A stretch of DNA of 64,000 nt. Origin: Caldilineaceae bacterium (GTDB taxonomy: Bacteria > Chloroflexota > Anaerolineae > Caldilineales > Caldilineaceae). Where the stretch lies: positions 62,001 to 126,000 of the forward strand of contig JACKBA010000006.1 in the NCBI GenBank assembly GCA_020634815.1, written 5' to 3'. Shown in pieces: positions 26,020-37,562 of this stretch (positions within the stretch are counted from its first letter, which is position 1; every line of letters begins with the position of its first letter). Both the position numbers and the translations under genes were made by a program. The notes under the pieces are model-generated. The model did not search any database and was not told the origin of the DNA. It saw nothing but the letters and a program-made list of their open reading frames with translations.

Positions 26020-26125
26020 TTTGCGAATCGACATTGTCGCCGATTCGGTGCGCTGTGGTACGATGGCGCCCGTCGATTGCATCCTGCCCGGCGCAGCAAC
26101 GTCCGCACGCCCAAGCGAGGCCCGC

Positions 26126-27064
26126 ATGTCCGCCCAGCAACCCGCCCACCCGGCCGACGGGACGTCACCTTCCAGGCTCTGGCCCTATCTCCTGCTCACG
26201 CTGGCGCCGCTCTTCTGGTCCGGCAATATCGTCGTCAGCCGTGCCCTGCGCGCCGACATCTCGCCGGTAGCGCTGACCTTCTGGCGGTGGGTGGTGGCGC
26301 TTGCCATCCTGCTGCCGGTCACGTGGCCTGAGTTGCGCCGCTCCTGGCCCGTCATCCGCCGGCGTTGGAAGATCCTGGTCCTCCTCGGGCTGCTCGGCGT
26401 CTTTCTCTACCAGATGCTCGCCTACCAGGCGCTGGCGCTGACCACGGCGCTCAACGTGCTGCTGATCTCGGCCACGGCGCCGTTGTTCATCGCCCTCGTC
26501 GGGTGGCTGGGCTTTGGCGAGCGCATCACGCTGCGGCTGGCGTTGGCGATTGCGCTCTCGTTGTTGGGCGTGGGCGTCGTCATCACGCGCGGCGATTGGG
26601 CGTTCCTGCGCCAGTTGCGTCTCAATCCTGGCGACCTCTTCATGCTGGCGGCCGTGCTCGTCTGGGCAATCTACTCCAACCTGCTCAAGCGCCGGCCGCG
26701 CGAGCTGAGCCAGTTCGCCCTGCTGGCAACCACCGCAGTGACGGGCATGGCCTTCACGCTGCCCGTCTATTTGTGGCAGCGCAGCGCCGGCGTCACCGTA
26801 GCCTGGTCGCCCGCCACGATCATGGCTGTGCTCTATATCGGCATCTTCGCTTCGGTGCTGGCCTATGTCGCCTGGAATCAGGGTGTGAGCCTGGCGGGCG
26901 CCAACAAGGCCGGCCTCTTCATCAACCTCATGCCGCTCTTTGGCGGCGCGCTGGCCATGCTCTTCCTGGGCGAGCGGCCCGACGTCGCCTATGGCATGGG
27001 CGCGCTGCTCGTCTTTGCCGGTCTGGCCCTGGGTGCGTCGGCCCCGGCGCGGCAATCCCGGTGA
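26126..27064 (+). CDS. EamA/DMT-family transporter
   Basis: A 312-residue inner-membrane protein with ten TM helices in two EamA repeats. The first starts at 'LWPYLLLTLAPLFWSGNIVV', the second at 'NPGDLFMLAAVLVWAIYSNL'. 'ALALTTALNVLLISATAPLF' and 'GANKAGLFINLMPLFGGALA' are the paired hallmark helices. Members export amino acids or other metabolites; an aromatic substrate is possible from position but unproven. ATG 26126 gives the normal N-terminus; a frame extension upstream (from 25958) lies in the divergent regulatory region. It is divergent from the aro operon. Confidence 0.85.
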   Translation: MSAQQPAHPADGTSPSRLWPYLLLTLAPLFWSGNIVVSRALRADISPVALTFWRWVVALAILLPVTWPELRRSWPVIRRRWKILVLLGLLGVFLYQMLAYQALALTTALNVLLISATAPLFIALVGWLGFGERITLRLALAIALSLLGVGVVITRGDWAFLRQLRLNPGDLFMLAAVLVWAIYSNLLKRRPRELSQFALLATTAVTGMAFTLPVYLWQRSAGVTVAWSPATIMAVLYIGIFASVLAYVAWNQGVSLAGANKAGLFINLMPLFGGALAMLFLGERPDVAYGMGALLVFAGLALGASAPARQSR

Positions 27065-27109
27065 AGCGGAGGACAGCCGGCATCGCACCGGACGTCCTGG
27101 CACTGCGAT

Positions 27110-27138
27110 TTGACGTGCGGGTAGCGTGCCCCTATGAT
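27110..27138 (+). promoter_or_regulatory. Promoter of the 27.2-29.1 kb operon
   Basis: TTGACG, 17-nt spacer, TATGAT; predicted start near 27145, 38 nt before the ATG at 27183. Confidence 0.65.
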
Positions 27139-27182
27139 CGGGTGTAGATCTGCTTTCATGATAAACACTGCCGAGGTGCCTC

Positions 27183-27773
27183 ATGGCCAAACCACCTGCG
27201 GACGGCGCAGCGCCAATCTCCTGGCTGACCCTGCCCGACGAGGCTGCACTGGATGACGAGACGCGCACGCTTCTGGAGAAAGCGCGGGCCAACGTGGGCT
27301 TTCTCCCCAACGTCTTCGCCGTCTTCACCATCCGCCCGGATCACATGCTGCGCTGGATTCGCCTCTTCAATGCCGTCACGCGCGGTGAGTCGGAGTTGAC
27401 GCCGGCCGAACGCGAGATGATCGGCGTCGCCGTCTCGGCCGAGAACCGCTGCCTCTACTGCCTGGTCAGTCACGGCGCCGAATTGCGCCAGTTGAGCGGC
27501 GACGCGGTGCTGGCCGACCAGATCGGCCACGACTACCGCCGCGCCCATCTCGACGAACGGACGCGTGCCATGCTCGACTATGCGGTGAAGTTGACGCGTA
27601 CGCCGGTCGAGTGCGACGCCGACGACCTCACGCACCTGCGCAACGTGGGATTCTCCGACCAGGCGATCTTCGACATCGCCGAGACCGCGGCCATGTTCAA
27701 CTTCACGAACCGGCTGGCCTCGGCGACCGGTATGCTGCCCAACCGCGAGTATTACACCCAGGCGCGCACATAG
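27183..27773 (+). CDS. AhpD-like/carboxymuconolactone decarboxylase family protein
   Basis: A 196-residue peroxidase-related protein of the alkylhydroperoxidase AhpD superfamily. The core motif 'AVSAENRCLYCLVSHGAELR' has the CxxC pair and the following His of the proton relay. Helical segments on both sides ('LPNVFAVFTIRPDHMLRWIR', 'SDQAIFDIAETAAMFNFTNR') match the 'uncharacterised peroxidase-related enzyme' subgroup, which is longer than AhpD. It probably reduces peroxides by a thiol mechanism. GAGG lies before ATG. It is the first gene of a three-gene operon with its own promoter and terminator. Confidence 0.88.
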   Translation: MAKPPADGAAPISWLTLPDEAALDDETRTLLEKARANVGFLPNVFAVFTIRPDHMLRWIRLFNAVTRGESELTPAEREMIGVAVSAENRCLYCLVSHGAELRQLSGDAVLADQIGHDYRRAHLDERTRAMLDYAVKLTRTPVECDADDLTHLRNVGFSDQAIFDIAETAAMFNFTNRLASATGMLPNREYYTQART

Positions 27774-27790
27774 CGAAAGGCAAAGATGCA

Positions 27791-28207
27791 ATGCTCGACA
27801 TCGCCGGCTATTTTGACCGCTTTGGGTGGAGCTACGAGTCGCCCGAGCCGGGGCTGTGGCGCAGCACCTTCTTCACCGAGAGCGAAGAGGAGTTCGACCT
27901 GTACGTGATGGTGGTGGACGATTGGGTGCACTTCGCGGTCACGCCCTTTCTGCCGCCCATGGAGCCGGACGCAGCAGCGCGCCTCTACCCGGTGCTGCTC
28001 CAGTTCAACCAGCAGATGCGCACGGCGCGCTTTGCGCTGGACAGCGACGGGGATGTGTCGTTGCTGGCCGATGCCCCGGCCGACCAACTGAGCGACGCGC
28101 ACTTCGGTCGTATCGTCGCGACGCTGGTGGCCTATGCCGACCAACTTGCCGGCGAACTGCGGCGCCTTGTCGCTGACGCCGGCTATCATTCCCCGCTCAT
28201 GGGGTAG
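27791..28207 (+). CDS. YbjN-like / secretion-chaperone-fold protein
   Basis: A 138-residue acidic protein. 'RFGWSYESPEPGLWRSTFF', 'FDLYVMVVDDWVHFAVTPFL', 'LYPVLLQFNQQMRTARFALD' and 'DGDVSLLADAPADQLSDAHF' follow the alternating strand-helix layout of YbjN/type III chaperone-like proteins, which are common helpers of unknown function. The start at 27791 is preceded by GAAAGG; the frame is open further upstream inside the preceding gene. It is 17 nt after the AhpD-like gene. Specific role unknown. Confidence 0.7.
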   Translation: MLDIAGYFDRFGWSYESPEPGLWRSTFFTESEEEFDLYVMVVDDWVHFAVTPFLPPMEPDAAARLYPVLLQFNQQMRTARFALDSDGDVSLLADAPADQLSDAHFGRIVATLVAYADQLAGELRRLVADAGYHSPLMG

Positions 28208-28229
28208 CCACACCGGGCAGGAGGATGCC

Positions 28230-29066
28230 ATGGAAGAGCAGGAGTTTACCATTGCCGGCGCCGGCGGCGCACAGCTTTTTGGCCAGTGCTGGCGACCGGA
28301 GCAACCGCATGCCCTGGTCGTTCTGGTACATGGCTTTGGCGAGCACAGCGGGCGCTACAGCAATCTTGTTCCGCCGCTGACCGCTGCGGGCTATGCCGTC
28401 TACGCGCTCGACCATCGCGGCCACGGGCGCTCGCCCGGCCAGCGCGGCCACATCGACAGCTTTGACGACTACCTGGCCGACGTGCGCGCCCTGATCGAGT
28501 CCGCAAAGGCGGCGCAGCCGGGTCTGCCGGTCGTCCTGTTCGGCCATAGCATGGGCGGGTTGATCGTGCTCGTTTATGCCATCCGTAGCCCGGCCGGCCT
28601 GACCGGCGTCGTTGCCTCTGCACCGATGCTGTCAAAGCCAAACGTATCGCCTATTCTGCTCACCGTGGCGCAGCTCTTGTCACGCGTCGCGCCGAGCTTT
28701 GCCCTGGATACCGGGCTGGACCCGACGACCATCTCGCGCGACCCCGCCGAGGTGGCGCGTTACGCGTCCGATCCGCAGGTGCATGCCAAGAGCAGCGCCC
28801 GCGCCGGCAGCGAGCTGATGAAGGCGGTCGACTGGGCGCAAGCTCATGCGGGCGAACTTGCCGTACCGCTATTGCTTTATCATGGCGACGACGACAAGCT
28901 GGTGTCGATCGAGGGGAGCCGCCGCTTCTTTGCTTCGGTTCAGGAGAGTGACCGCCAGTTCGTGGAACTCCCGGGCCGCTATCACGAGTCACACAACGAC
29001 AGCGGCCGCGACGAACTGTTTGCGATGTTCGTCGATTGGCTGAATCACCATACTGTTGCCGGCTGA
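28230..29066 (+). CDS. Alpha/beta hydrolase, monoacylglycerol lipase/lysophospholipase-like
   Basis: 278 residues, serine aminopeptidase S33/Hydrolase_4 type. 'LVVLVHGFGEHSGRYSNLVP' contains the HGxGEHSxRY signature of monoglyceride lipases; 'DHRGHGRSPGQRGHIDSFDD' follows. The nucleophile elbow is 'LFGHSMGGLI'. 'LLLYHGDDDKLVSIEGSRRF' holds the Asp, and 'PGRYHESHND' the His. It is cytoplasmic, with no signal peptide. GCAGGAGG upstream of ATG 28230 sets the start. It is the last gene of the operon, followed by a strong bidirectional terminator. Confidence 0.9.
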   Translation: MEEQEFTIAGAGGAQLFGQCWRPEQPHALVVLVHGFGEHSGRYSNLVPPLTAAGYAVYALDHRGHGRSPGQRGHIDSFDDYLADVRALIESAKAAQPGLPVVLFGHSMGGLIVLVYAIRSPAGLTGVVASAPMLSKPNVSPILLTVAQLLSRVAPSFALDTGLDPTTISRDPAEVARYASDPQVHAKSSARAGSELMKAVDWAQAHAGELAVPLLLYHGDDDKLVSIEGSRRFFASVQESDRQFVELPGRYHESHNDSGRDELFAMFVDWLNHHTVAG

Positions 29067-29068
29067 AC

Positions 29069-29115
29069 AAAAAGCGAGGGGAGGGACTGACCTGTCCCTC
29101 CCCTCGCATCGTTTT
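29069..29115. terminator. Bidirectional intrinsic terminator
   Basis: GCGAGGGGAGGGAC (29074-29087) pairs perfectly with GTCCCTCCCCTCGC (29094-29107) around a 6-nt loop. A run of five A flanks it on the left and TTTT on the right, so it works for the hydrolase operon from the left and for the phasin-like gene from the right. Confidence 0.85.
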
Positions 29116-29146
29116 GCAGCTACCCGCCGCGTCCTATCGGCGTACC

Positions 29147-29647
29147 CTACGCATCGGCCGAATGCTGGCGGGCCAACTCCTCGTCCAGCTTGGCATTGAG
29201 CCGGTCGATCTCCTGGTTGAGGCGCTCCAGCCGGTCGCGTGTTGGAATGCCAAGATTGACCAGCACCCGCTCGACCTGCTTCTCCAGACGAACTTCCAGC
29301 GTCTCACCCGCTTCGCTCAAGCTGCGCGTAACCTGTTCGGCGCTACCGCTGAACTGATCCTGGAAGGTATCGATGTGCCGGTCGGCCTGGCGCTCAAAGC
29401 GATTCATGGCCTTCGACAGCGCCGCCTCCATGCGTTCGCCACGCTTCTCGGCATCGGCGAAGAGTTTCTGCGTGCCGCTAACCACGTTGACCGCACGATC
29501 GTAAACAAATCCCCACGCTCCGACATATGCCAGGACAAGCCGCCGGCCTGTCTTGCTGATTTCCTGTACGCCGCTGGCGGCCCGGGCCTGTACCTTTTCA
29601 ATGTCGACGCTGGGGACGGCATCGATTGTCATAACCTTTGAACTCAT
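29147..29647 (-). CDS. Phasin-like / PHA granule-associated-type protein
   Basis: A 166-residue helical protein. 'GRRLVLAYVGAWGFVYDRAV' is the amphipathic segment typical of the poly(hydroxyalkanoate) granule-associated family. A long coiled coil follows ('RMEAALSKAMNRFERQADRH', 'LERLNQEIDRLNAKLDEELA'). In PHA producers such proteins coat granules; in others they are surface- or membrane-associated helices. No PHA synthase is in the window, so the role is open. GGAGAT lies before ATG; it has a strong promoter and terminator of its own. Confidence 0.75.
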   Translation of the reverse strand: MSSKVMTIDAVPSVDIEKVQARAASGVQEISKTGRRLVLAYVGAWGFVYDRAVNVVSGTQKLFADAEKRGERMEAALSKAMNRFERQADRHIDTFQDQFSGSAEQVTRSLSEAGETLEVRLEKQVERVLVNLGIPTRDRLERLNQEIDRLNAKLDEELARQHSADA

Positions 29648-29724
29648 CGGATATCTCCTATAGCCTGACGGCTTGAGCCATCCCGATACGGGACGGGAAT
29701 TTATGACGCAATGCGTTATGCCTG

Positions 29725-29753
29725 ATTATAACACGCCGCGTCATGGAAGTCAA
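29725..29753 (-). promoter_or_regulatory. Promoter of the phasin-like gene
   Basis: Leftward TTGACT, 17-nt spacer, TATAAT, the closest consensus match in the window. The predicted start near 29718 gives a 70-nt leader. High expression is expected. Confidence 0.75.
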
Positions 29754-29803
29754 TCGTTACATTCTTCCCGTCATTCCCAGGACTCAAGGGTGATACCGCA
29801 AGG

Positions 29804-31159
<1,356 letters not shown>

Positions 31160-31164
31160 TTTGA

Positions 31165-31635
31165 TTATGACTGTTGTGGCTGGAAGACCGTGTCGGCGGG
31201 GCGCGGCCACGCCACGCGTACCAGCTCGACATTGGCCTCGTCGAGGAATGCCCGGCTGTGCTCGTCGGGATAATTGCCGGCATAGATGACGCGGCGTATG
31301 CCGGCATTGATCAGCATCTTGGCACAGGTCAGACAGGGTTGATGGGTGACATAGGCGGTGGCGCCCTCGGTTCCGACGCCGTGCAGGGCCGCCTGGATGA
31401 GCGCATTCTGCTCGGCGTGCAGAGTGCGCACGCAGTGCCCGTCGATGAGGAGGTGGCCGACATCGTCGCAATGGGGCAGGCCGGCCGGCGCGCCGTTGTA
31501 GCCCGTGGTCAGGATGCGCCGGTCGCGCACGAGCACGCAGCCCACGTGGGCGCGATCGCAGGTGCTGCGCTGGGCAACAGTGAAGGCGATCTGCATGAAG
31601 TACTCGTCCCACGAGGGGCGCTGGTGCTCGGTCAT
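31165..31635 (-). CDS. dCMP deaminase-like cytidine/deoxycytidylate deaminase
   Basis: 156 residues. Zinc motifs: 'CVRTLHAEQNALIQAA' (HAE) and 'YVTHQPCLTCAKMLINAGI' (PCxxC). 'HVGCVLVRDRRILTTGYNGA' and an insertion with Cys/His ('HCDDVGH') match the ComEB/dCMP deaminase group, which makes dUMP for thymidylate synthesis. The start at 31635 overlaps the upstream stop by 4 nt (ATGA); a longer frame to 31668 is therefore not used. It is cytoplasmic. Confidence 0.92.
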   Translation of the reverse strand: MTEHQRPSWDEYFMQIAFTVAQRSTCDRAHVGCVLVRDRRILTTGYNGAPAGLPHCDDVGHLLIDGHCVRTLHAEQNALIQAALHGVGTEGATAYVTHQPCLTCAKMLINAGIRRVIYAGNYPDEHSRAFLDEANVELVRVAWPRPADTVFQPQQS

Positions 31636-32417
31636 GGCGTGTCCGTCCGTTGCATGGCTGGGCTCCACTCCACCGCAAGGTCGGCGAAAACGGTGGCGTG
31701 CCCGGTCGTATCGGGAAAACTGAGATAGAGCGTCGTCACCTCCGGCTCACGGCGGCGTTTGCCAGCGCGCGGGGTGGGGCGATAGGTGACGGCGAGCGTG
31801 TCGAGCGTCTGGCCGCCGTAGACCAGGCTGCCGGCTTCGATGTCGACGATCTGGCGGGCGGTAAAGAAGGCATACCACAGGCCGATCTCCTCCTCGGGCC
31901 ATGAGGCGATGCCCCACAGCCGCCGTTCGTCGACGCGGCAGAGCAGGGCGTGCTCGCGCGTGGCGAAAGTGCGGTAGAAGCCTGGCACCATGGTGAACGC
32001 CCGCTGTTTCTGTTCTACGCCCAAGTTGCCCGTTACGTAGACCGGCACCTTCTCCGCGGCGGGCAGGAGTTCGCCCGGCGGGAGCGGCGCCGTCTTGGCC
32101 GTGAAGGTCACATGGTAGCCGCGCCGGGCGAGGCGGGCGGCGACAGCCAGTGCCAGCGCGCCAGCCAGCCAGAGCAGCGCAACCACCCAGCCGCCCGGCA
32201 GGCGTCCCAGCAGCCAGACGATCGCCGCCCCGACAGCCAGGATGTAACCCCAGCGCAGCACGGCGATCCCGGCGACGCGCGCCCTTTCGGCGGCGTAGAA
32301 GCGTGCGCGCCAGGAGGTGACGGGCAGGTCCGGCAGGAACTGGGTTGGCTGGCTGCGGGAAGTAAAAGCCCCGCCGGCGGGCCGCGGGGCTGGTTTGTTT
32401 CCGTTTTGACTACTCAT
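31632..32417 (-). CDS. Two-TM membrane protein of unknown function
   Basis: 261 residues. A Pro/Gly-rich N-terminal tail is followed by two adjacent hydrophobic segments near residues 50-95 ('GYILAVGAAIVWLLGRLPGG', 'VVALLWLAGALALAVAARLA'). The remaining 160 residues are soluble and beta-rich ('VPVYVTGNLGVEQKQRAFTM', 'LWYAFFTARQIVDIEAGSLV'). I do not recognise the family. It lies between ftsH and the deaminase and is coupled to the latter. The start is taken at MSSQ; an upstream in-frame codon at 32459 is possible, and no clear ribosome site is seen. Confidence 0.7.
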   Translation of the reverse strand: MSSQNGNKPAPRPAGGAFTSRSQPTQFLPDLPVTSWRARFYAAERARVAGIAVLRWGYILAVGAAIVWLLGRLPGGWVVALLWLAGALALAVAARLARRGYHVTFTAKTAPLPPGELLPAAEKVPVYVTGNLGVEQKQRAFTMVPGFYRTFATREHALLCRVDERRLWGIASWPEEEIGLWYAFFTARQIVDIEAGSLVYGGQTLDTLAVTYRPTPRAGKRRREPEVTTLYLSFPDTTGHATVFADLAVEWSPAMQRTDTP

Positions 32418-32485
32418 GTACGCCGGGCCGGATTGCTTGCGCCGGCATGCAGCCGGCAAATGGACGGGCAGCGATCACGGCCGCA

Positions 32486-34444
<1,959 letters not shown>

Positions 34445-34539
34445 TCGTCATCCTATAGAACGATTTCTTGGATCCGCTCTGCGACAACGGCCGGCGCCTT
34501 GTTGCGCCCTGCGCAGGAGAGGATTCGCTTATTTGCAAG

Positions 34540-34568
34540 TGTATCATACCCATAGGTCAAGGTCAAAG
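34540..34568 (-). promoter_or_regulatory. Promoter of ftsH
   Basis: Leftward TTGACC, 17-nt spacer, TACACT; predicted start near 34533, giving a leader of about 90 nt. TTGACC is directly repeated here. Confidence 0.6.
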
Positions 34569-34705
34569 GACTTTGCCGGACAGGGTGATTGCTTTAAGGT
34601 TCTACAAAGAATACACGTGAAGCGTGGCGCCGGCAGTAGGGCAACTTCCAAGCATGGAAGAAAAACGCCCAGGCCGGCGTCCGGGTTCCTTGGCACTGAG
34701 AAGCA

Positions 34706-34747
34706 GCGCGCCGGGTGGTGCACAACCACCCGGCGCGCCGGTCATTT
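34706..34747. terminator. Long hairpin after the flavodoxin gene
   Basis: GCGCGCCGGGTGGT (34706-34719) pairs perfectly with ACCACCCGGCGCGC (34725-34738) around a 5-nt loop. It lies 52 nt past the flavodoxin stop. The T-run (ATTTTT, 34744-34748) is on the rightward side; in the flavodoxin direction the sequence after the stem is only weakly U-rich. The rest of the 346-bp gap (34445-34790) holds the ftsH promoter and no visible gene. Confidence 0.6.
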
Positions 34748-34790
34748 TTCGACGATGCACGTCATGCGTGCGTGACGGCCTGCGGGACGA

Positions 34791-35336
34791 TCAGCCCGCC
34801 GCGGCCGCTTCCTTCAGGCCAAACTCTTCGAGCACCCAGTGCACCCAATTGACGACACGTTGCGGCGTCATGGCCGCCTGGTTGTCCTCGTCGATGGGCA
34901 GTCCCATGAGCGTACCCTCATAGCCGGCGCGCGAGTATTCGAACTGGTAGCTCGAATCGGGCACAACCCAACCGACCGTCTGCGCGCCCAGTTCCGTCAC
35001 GCGGTCGCCGATGATGCCGATGGCGTCGACGAAGCTGTTGGAATAGCCGAACTGGTCGCCGCAGCCAAAGAGACCGACCTTCTTGCCCTTGAGACCCTCA
35101 CCCGTGAGCGCCGGCAGCGACAACCCCCAGTCATCCTGCAACTCGCCAATGTTCCAGGTCGAGGCGCCGAAGAGCAGGAAATCATAGTTGGGGAAGGACT
35201 TGGCGTTGGCCGCCGAGATGACCGTGACATCGCAGGTGGCGGTGCCGGTGGCCTCGATTTCGTCCTTGATCATGTTGGCAACGCGCTCGGTGCAGCCGGT
35301 GCTGCTGCCAAAGAAGATGCCGATTTTCGCCGTCAT
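34791..35336 (-). CDS. Flavodoxin (long-chain type)
   Basis: 181 residues. The FMN phosphate loop is 'IGIFFGSSTGCTERVANMIK' (SSTGxTE). 'LLFGASTWNIGELQDDW' and 'GLFGCGDQFGYSNSFVDAIG' match the 50s and 90s loops that stack on the isoalloxazine ring. The roughly 20-residue loop insertion ('FEYSRAGYEGTLMGLPIDED') marks the long-chain class. It is a low-potential electron carrier, replacing ferredoxin under low iron. AGGAG lies 9 nt before ATG 35336. It is monocistronic with a clear promoter. Confidence 0.95.
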   Translation of the reverse strand: MTAKIGIFFGSSTGCTERVANMIKDEIEATGTATCDVTVISAANAKSFPNYDFLLFGASTWNIGELQDDWGLSLPALTGEGLKGKKVGLFGCGDQFGYSNSFVDAIGIIGDRVTELGAQTVGWVVPDSSYQFEYSRAGYEGTLMGLPIDEDNQAAMTPQRVVNWVHWVLEEFGLKEAAAAG

Positions 35337-35428
35337 GAGCACTGTCTCCTTGCGCCGTATTCGTATGAGTTTCTGTGCGAATCGTCAGACCCGCACACCG
35401 GGTTTTGTCGGATCAACGCGATGCTGCA

Positions 35429-35457
35429 ACTATACCGTTGCACTGGTGGATTGGCAA
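35429..35457 (-). promoter_or_regulatory. Promoter of the flavodoxin gene
   Basis: Leftward TTGCCA, 17-nt spacer, TATAGT; predicted start near 35422, with a leader of about 86 nt. No Fur-type operator is recognised. Confidence 0.6.
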
Positions 35458-35502
35458 GTAAGCCGCGTTCCTGGTGAAAAATGGAACGAAGTGGGTGGCT
35501 GT

Positions 35503-36387
35503 CTAGCCGAAGAGTGCGGCCATCTGCATGAGGGCGCTGCCCAGCACCGGCGTGCGCAGTAAGGCGACCAGGACGCGGTAGAGCGCGCCCGGCACGAAGA
35601 TCACCTGGCCGTTGCCCAGCGCGTCGAGCGATTGGCGCACCACATCGCCGGCTTGCAGCCACATGAACGCCGGGTATTGCGCCGGCTCGAACCTGGCGTA
35701 ATCCGGCGTGGCATGGAACTCCGTGCGGGTAAAGCCCGGACAGAGCGCCTGCACGTAGACGCCGGTGCCGCGTTGCTCAATTTGCAGCGTCTCGGAAAAG
35801 GCGTTCAGGTAAGCCTTGGTCGCGACGTAGTTGACCGTGCCGCGCATGCGCACGTAGGCCGCAATCGACGACACGTTGACGATCGCGCCTCGTTTGCGCG
35901 CGGTCATGCCGGGGAGCGCGGCCTGGGCCAGCCGCATGGGGGCCATGACGTGCAGCGCGACCATCTCCTGCTGGCGCGCCGGGTCGGCGTTGACCAGCCG
36001 GCCGACGGTGCCGAAGCCGGCGTTGTTGACCAGCACGGCCAGGTTGTCCAGCGTGCGAATGTGCGCCTCGACCTGGGCGAGGCCCGCTTCCTGCGCGAGA
36101 TCGGCGGCGATGTTTTCGCAGGCAACGCCGTGCGCGGCGGACAGCTCCGCTGCCAGCGCGGCGAGCCGCTCCTGCCGGCGCGCGACCAGCACCAGGTCCA
36201 GCCCCCGTGCGGCCAGTTGCCGTGCATACTCGGCGCCGATGCCCGACGACGCGCCGGTGATGAGCGCGACTTCCGGTGCCTGTGGGTCGCGCGGCTGCCA
36301 CTTGAAGCGACCGGGCGGCGTGCGGAAGAGCGACCACGCGCCGACGGTGGCGGCGGTCACGGCAACGGCTGCGGTACCTTTACGCAT
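35503..36387 (-). CDS. Short-chain dehydrogenase/reductase with N-terminal hydrophobic tail
   Basis: 294 residues, classical SDR. A hydrophobic N-terminus ('MRKGTAAVAVTAATVGAWSL') may anchor it to the membrane. The cofactor motif is 'ALITGASSGIGAEYARQLAA', with 'LVARRQERL' (Arg suggests NADP(H)) and 'VLVNNAGFGTVG'. The catalytic Ser is in 'IVNVSSIAAYV', and Tyr/Lys in 'NYVATKAYL'. The pattern resembles YqjQ/DltE-like SDRs; the substrate is unknown. AAAGAGG lies before ATG. It is downstream of the SpoU methyltransferase gene on the same strand, with a 66-nt gap. Confidence 0.88.
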   Translation of the reverse strand: MRKGTAAVAVTAATVGAWSLFRTPPGRFKWQPRDPQAPEVALITGASSGIGAEYARQLAARGLDLVLVARRQERLAALAAELSAAHGVACENIAADLAQEAGLAQVEAHIRTLDNLAVLVNNAGFGTVGRLVNADPARQQEMVALHVMAPMRLAQAALPGMTARKRGAIVNVSSIAAYVRMRGTVNYVATKAYLNAFSETLQIEQRGTGVYVQALCPGFTRTEFHATPDYARFEPAQYPAFMWLQAGDVVRQSLDALGNGQVIFVPGALYRVLVALLRTPVLGSALMQMAALFG

Positions 36388-36453
36388 TCAAAACCTCTTT
36401 CTGCACAGATGCTGTATGCTTGTTTAGCGGGCGTCCGCCTCGCCGGTGAACCT

Positions 36454-37263
36454 TCATCGCCCGCGCTGCCGCACCACTTCATACAACAACAGCGCCGTCG
36501 CCGTGGCTAGGTTGAGGCTGTCCGCCTGGCCGAACATGGGAATGACCACGCGCTCGTCCGCTGCGGCCAGCCAGGCATTGCTGAGCCCTTCGGCCTCGCT
36601 GCCCATGGCGACGGCGACCGGCCCGGTCATGTCGACGGCGGTGTAGCGCGCAGTCGCATCGGGCGTGGTGGCGACGATGCGCACGCCGCGGCCTTGCAGC
36701 CAGGCGATCGCTTCGTCCGCCGGCGCTTCGGCCACGGGCACGGTGAAGAGCGTGCCCAGGCTGGCGCGCACCACGTTGGGGTTGTGCAGGTCCGTGCCGC
36801 CGCAGACGATGACGCCGTCGACGCCCGCCGCATCGGCCGTGCGCAGGATGGCGCCGACGTTGCCCGGCTTCTCCGGCCGGTCGATGACGGCGTAGCAGGC
36901 ATTGGCGGGCTGCGGCAGGTGGGCCAAGGAGGTGTCCAGGTAGGGGATGACGAGAATCACGCCGCCGCTGGCCTCGCGTATTGCCAGCTTTGCAAAGACA
37001 TCAGGCGTGACCTGGAAGAGGTGGCAGCGCCGCCCGGCGTCCAGCCGTTCCAGGTGCGTGACCGCCGCACGCATGGACTCCGTCTCGACCAGTTCGGGGC
37101 AGACAAAGGCCTCCACGGGCACGATGCCCGCAGCCAGCGCCCTGCTCACCTCGCGTACGCCCTCGACGAGTGTCAACCGCCGGCGCTCACGCTCGCCGCG
37201 CTTCTCCAGCTTGAGCGCATCCTTGACGCGCGGATTGTGCAGGCTGGTGATTTCGGTGGTCAT
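36454..37263 (-). CDS. SpoU-family (TrmH-type) RNA 2'-O-methyltransferase
   Basis: 269 residues. An N-terminal substrate-binding domain ('SLHNPRVKDALKLEKRGERE', 'TLVEGVREVSRAL') is followed by the SPOUT catalytic domain: motif 1 'IDRPEKPGNVGAILRTADAA', motif 2 'VAVAMGSEAEGLSNAWLAAA', motif 3 'IPMFGQADSLNLATATALLL'. It methylates a ribose in rRNA or tRNA; the site is unknown. The start codon 37263 follows directly on a tandem GAGGGGC repeat, read as pyrimidines on this strand, so there is no Shine-Dalgarno. Confidence 0.92.
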   Translation of the reverse strand: MTTEITSLHNPRVKDALKLEKRGERERRRLTLVEGVREVSRALAAGIVPVEAFVCPELVETESMRAAVTHLERLDAGRRCHLFQVTPDVFAKLAIREASGGVILVIPYLDTSLAHLPQPANACYAVIDRPEKPGNVGAILRTADAAGVDGVIVCGGTDLHNPNVVRASLGTLFTVPVAEAPADEAIAWLQGRGVRIVATTPDATARYTAVDMTGPVAVAMGSEAEGLSNAWLAAADERVVIPMFGQADSLNLATATALLLYEVVRQRGR

Positions 37264-37545
37264 GGAGGAGGGGCGAGGGGCGAGGGGCGAGGGGCGACGC
37301 GGTTGGATGAAGTGTCGCGACTGACAAAGAGTGACCGCAAAACGCTTGTCTGAAGAGCAAACCACCAAGACTCAAAGCACACCAAGCGGCACAAAGAAGC
37401 GTCTGGGAGCGTCTCGCCATGGACACCTTCGTGCCTCTTCGCGCCCTTTGTGGCTTTGTGGTAGGGTGTTCCAGTCAGCTTGTAGGGCGCTTTCCCTCTG
37501 TGCCCCTCTGCGTTCTCTGTGGTTAATCTCTTTGATTCACGCCCG
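37264..37545. repeat. Repeat-filled gap: GGGGCGA heptamers and opposed CACAAAG-type arms
   Basis: 37269-37297 holds four tandem GGGGCGA units. 37360-37410 (CCAAGACTCAAAGC, GGCACAAAGAAGC) and 37430-37470 (CTTTGTGGCTTTGTGG) form opposed arms; 37490-37530 has CTCTGTGCCCCTCTGCG/TTCTCTGTGG units. No gene, tRNA or convincing promoter is seen in this 299-bp gap. Confidence 0.75.
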
Positions 37546-37562
37546 CGCACGTTCTGACCCCA

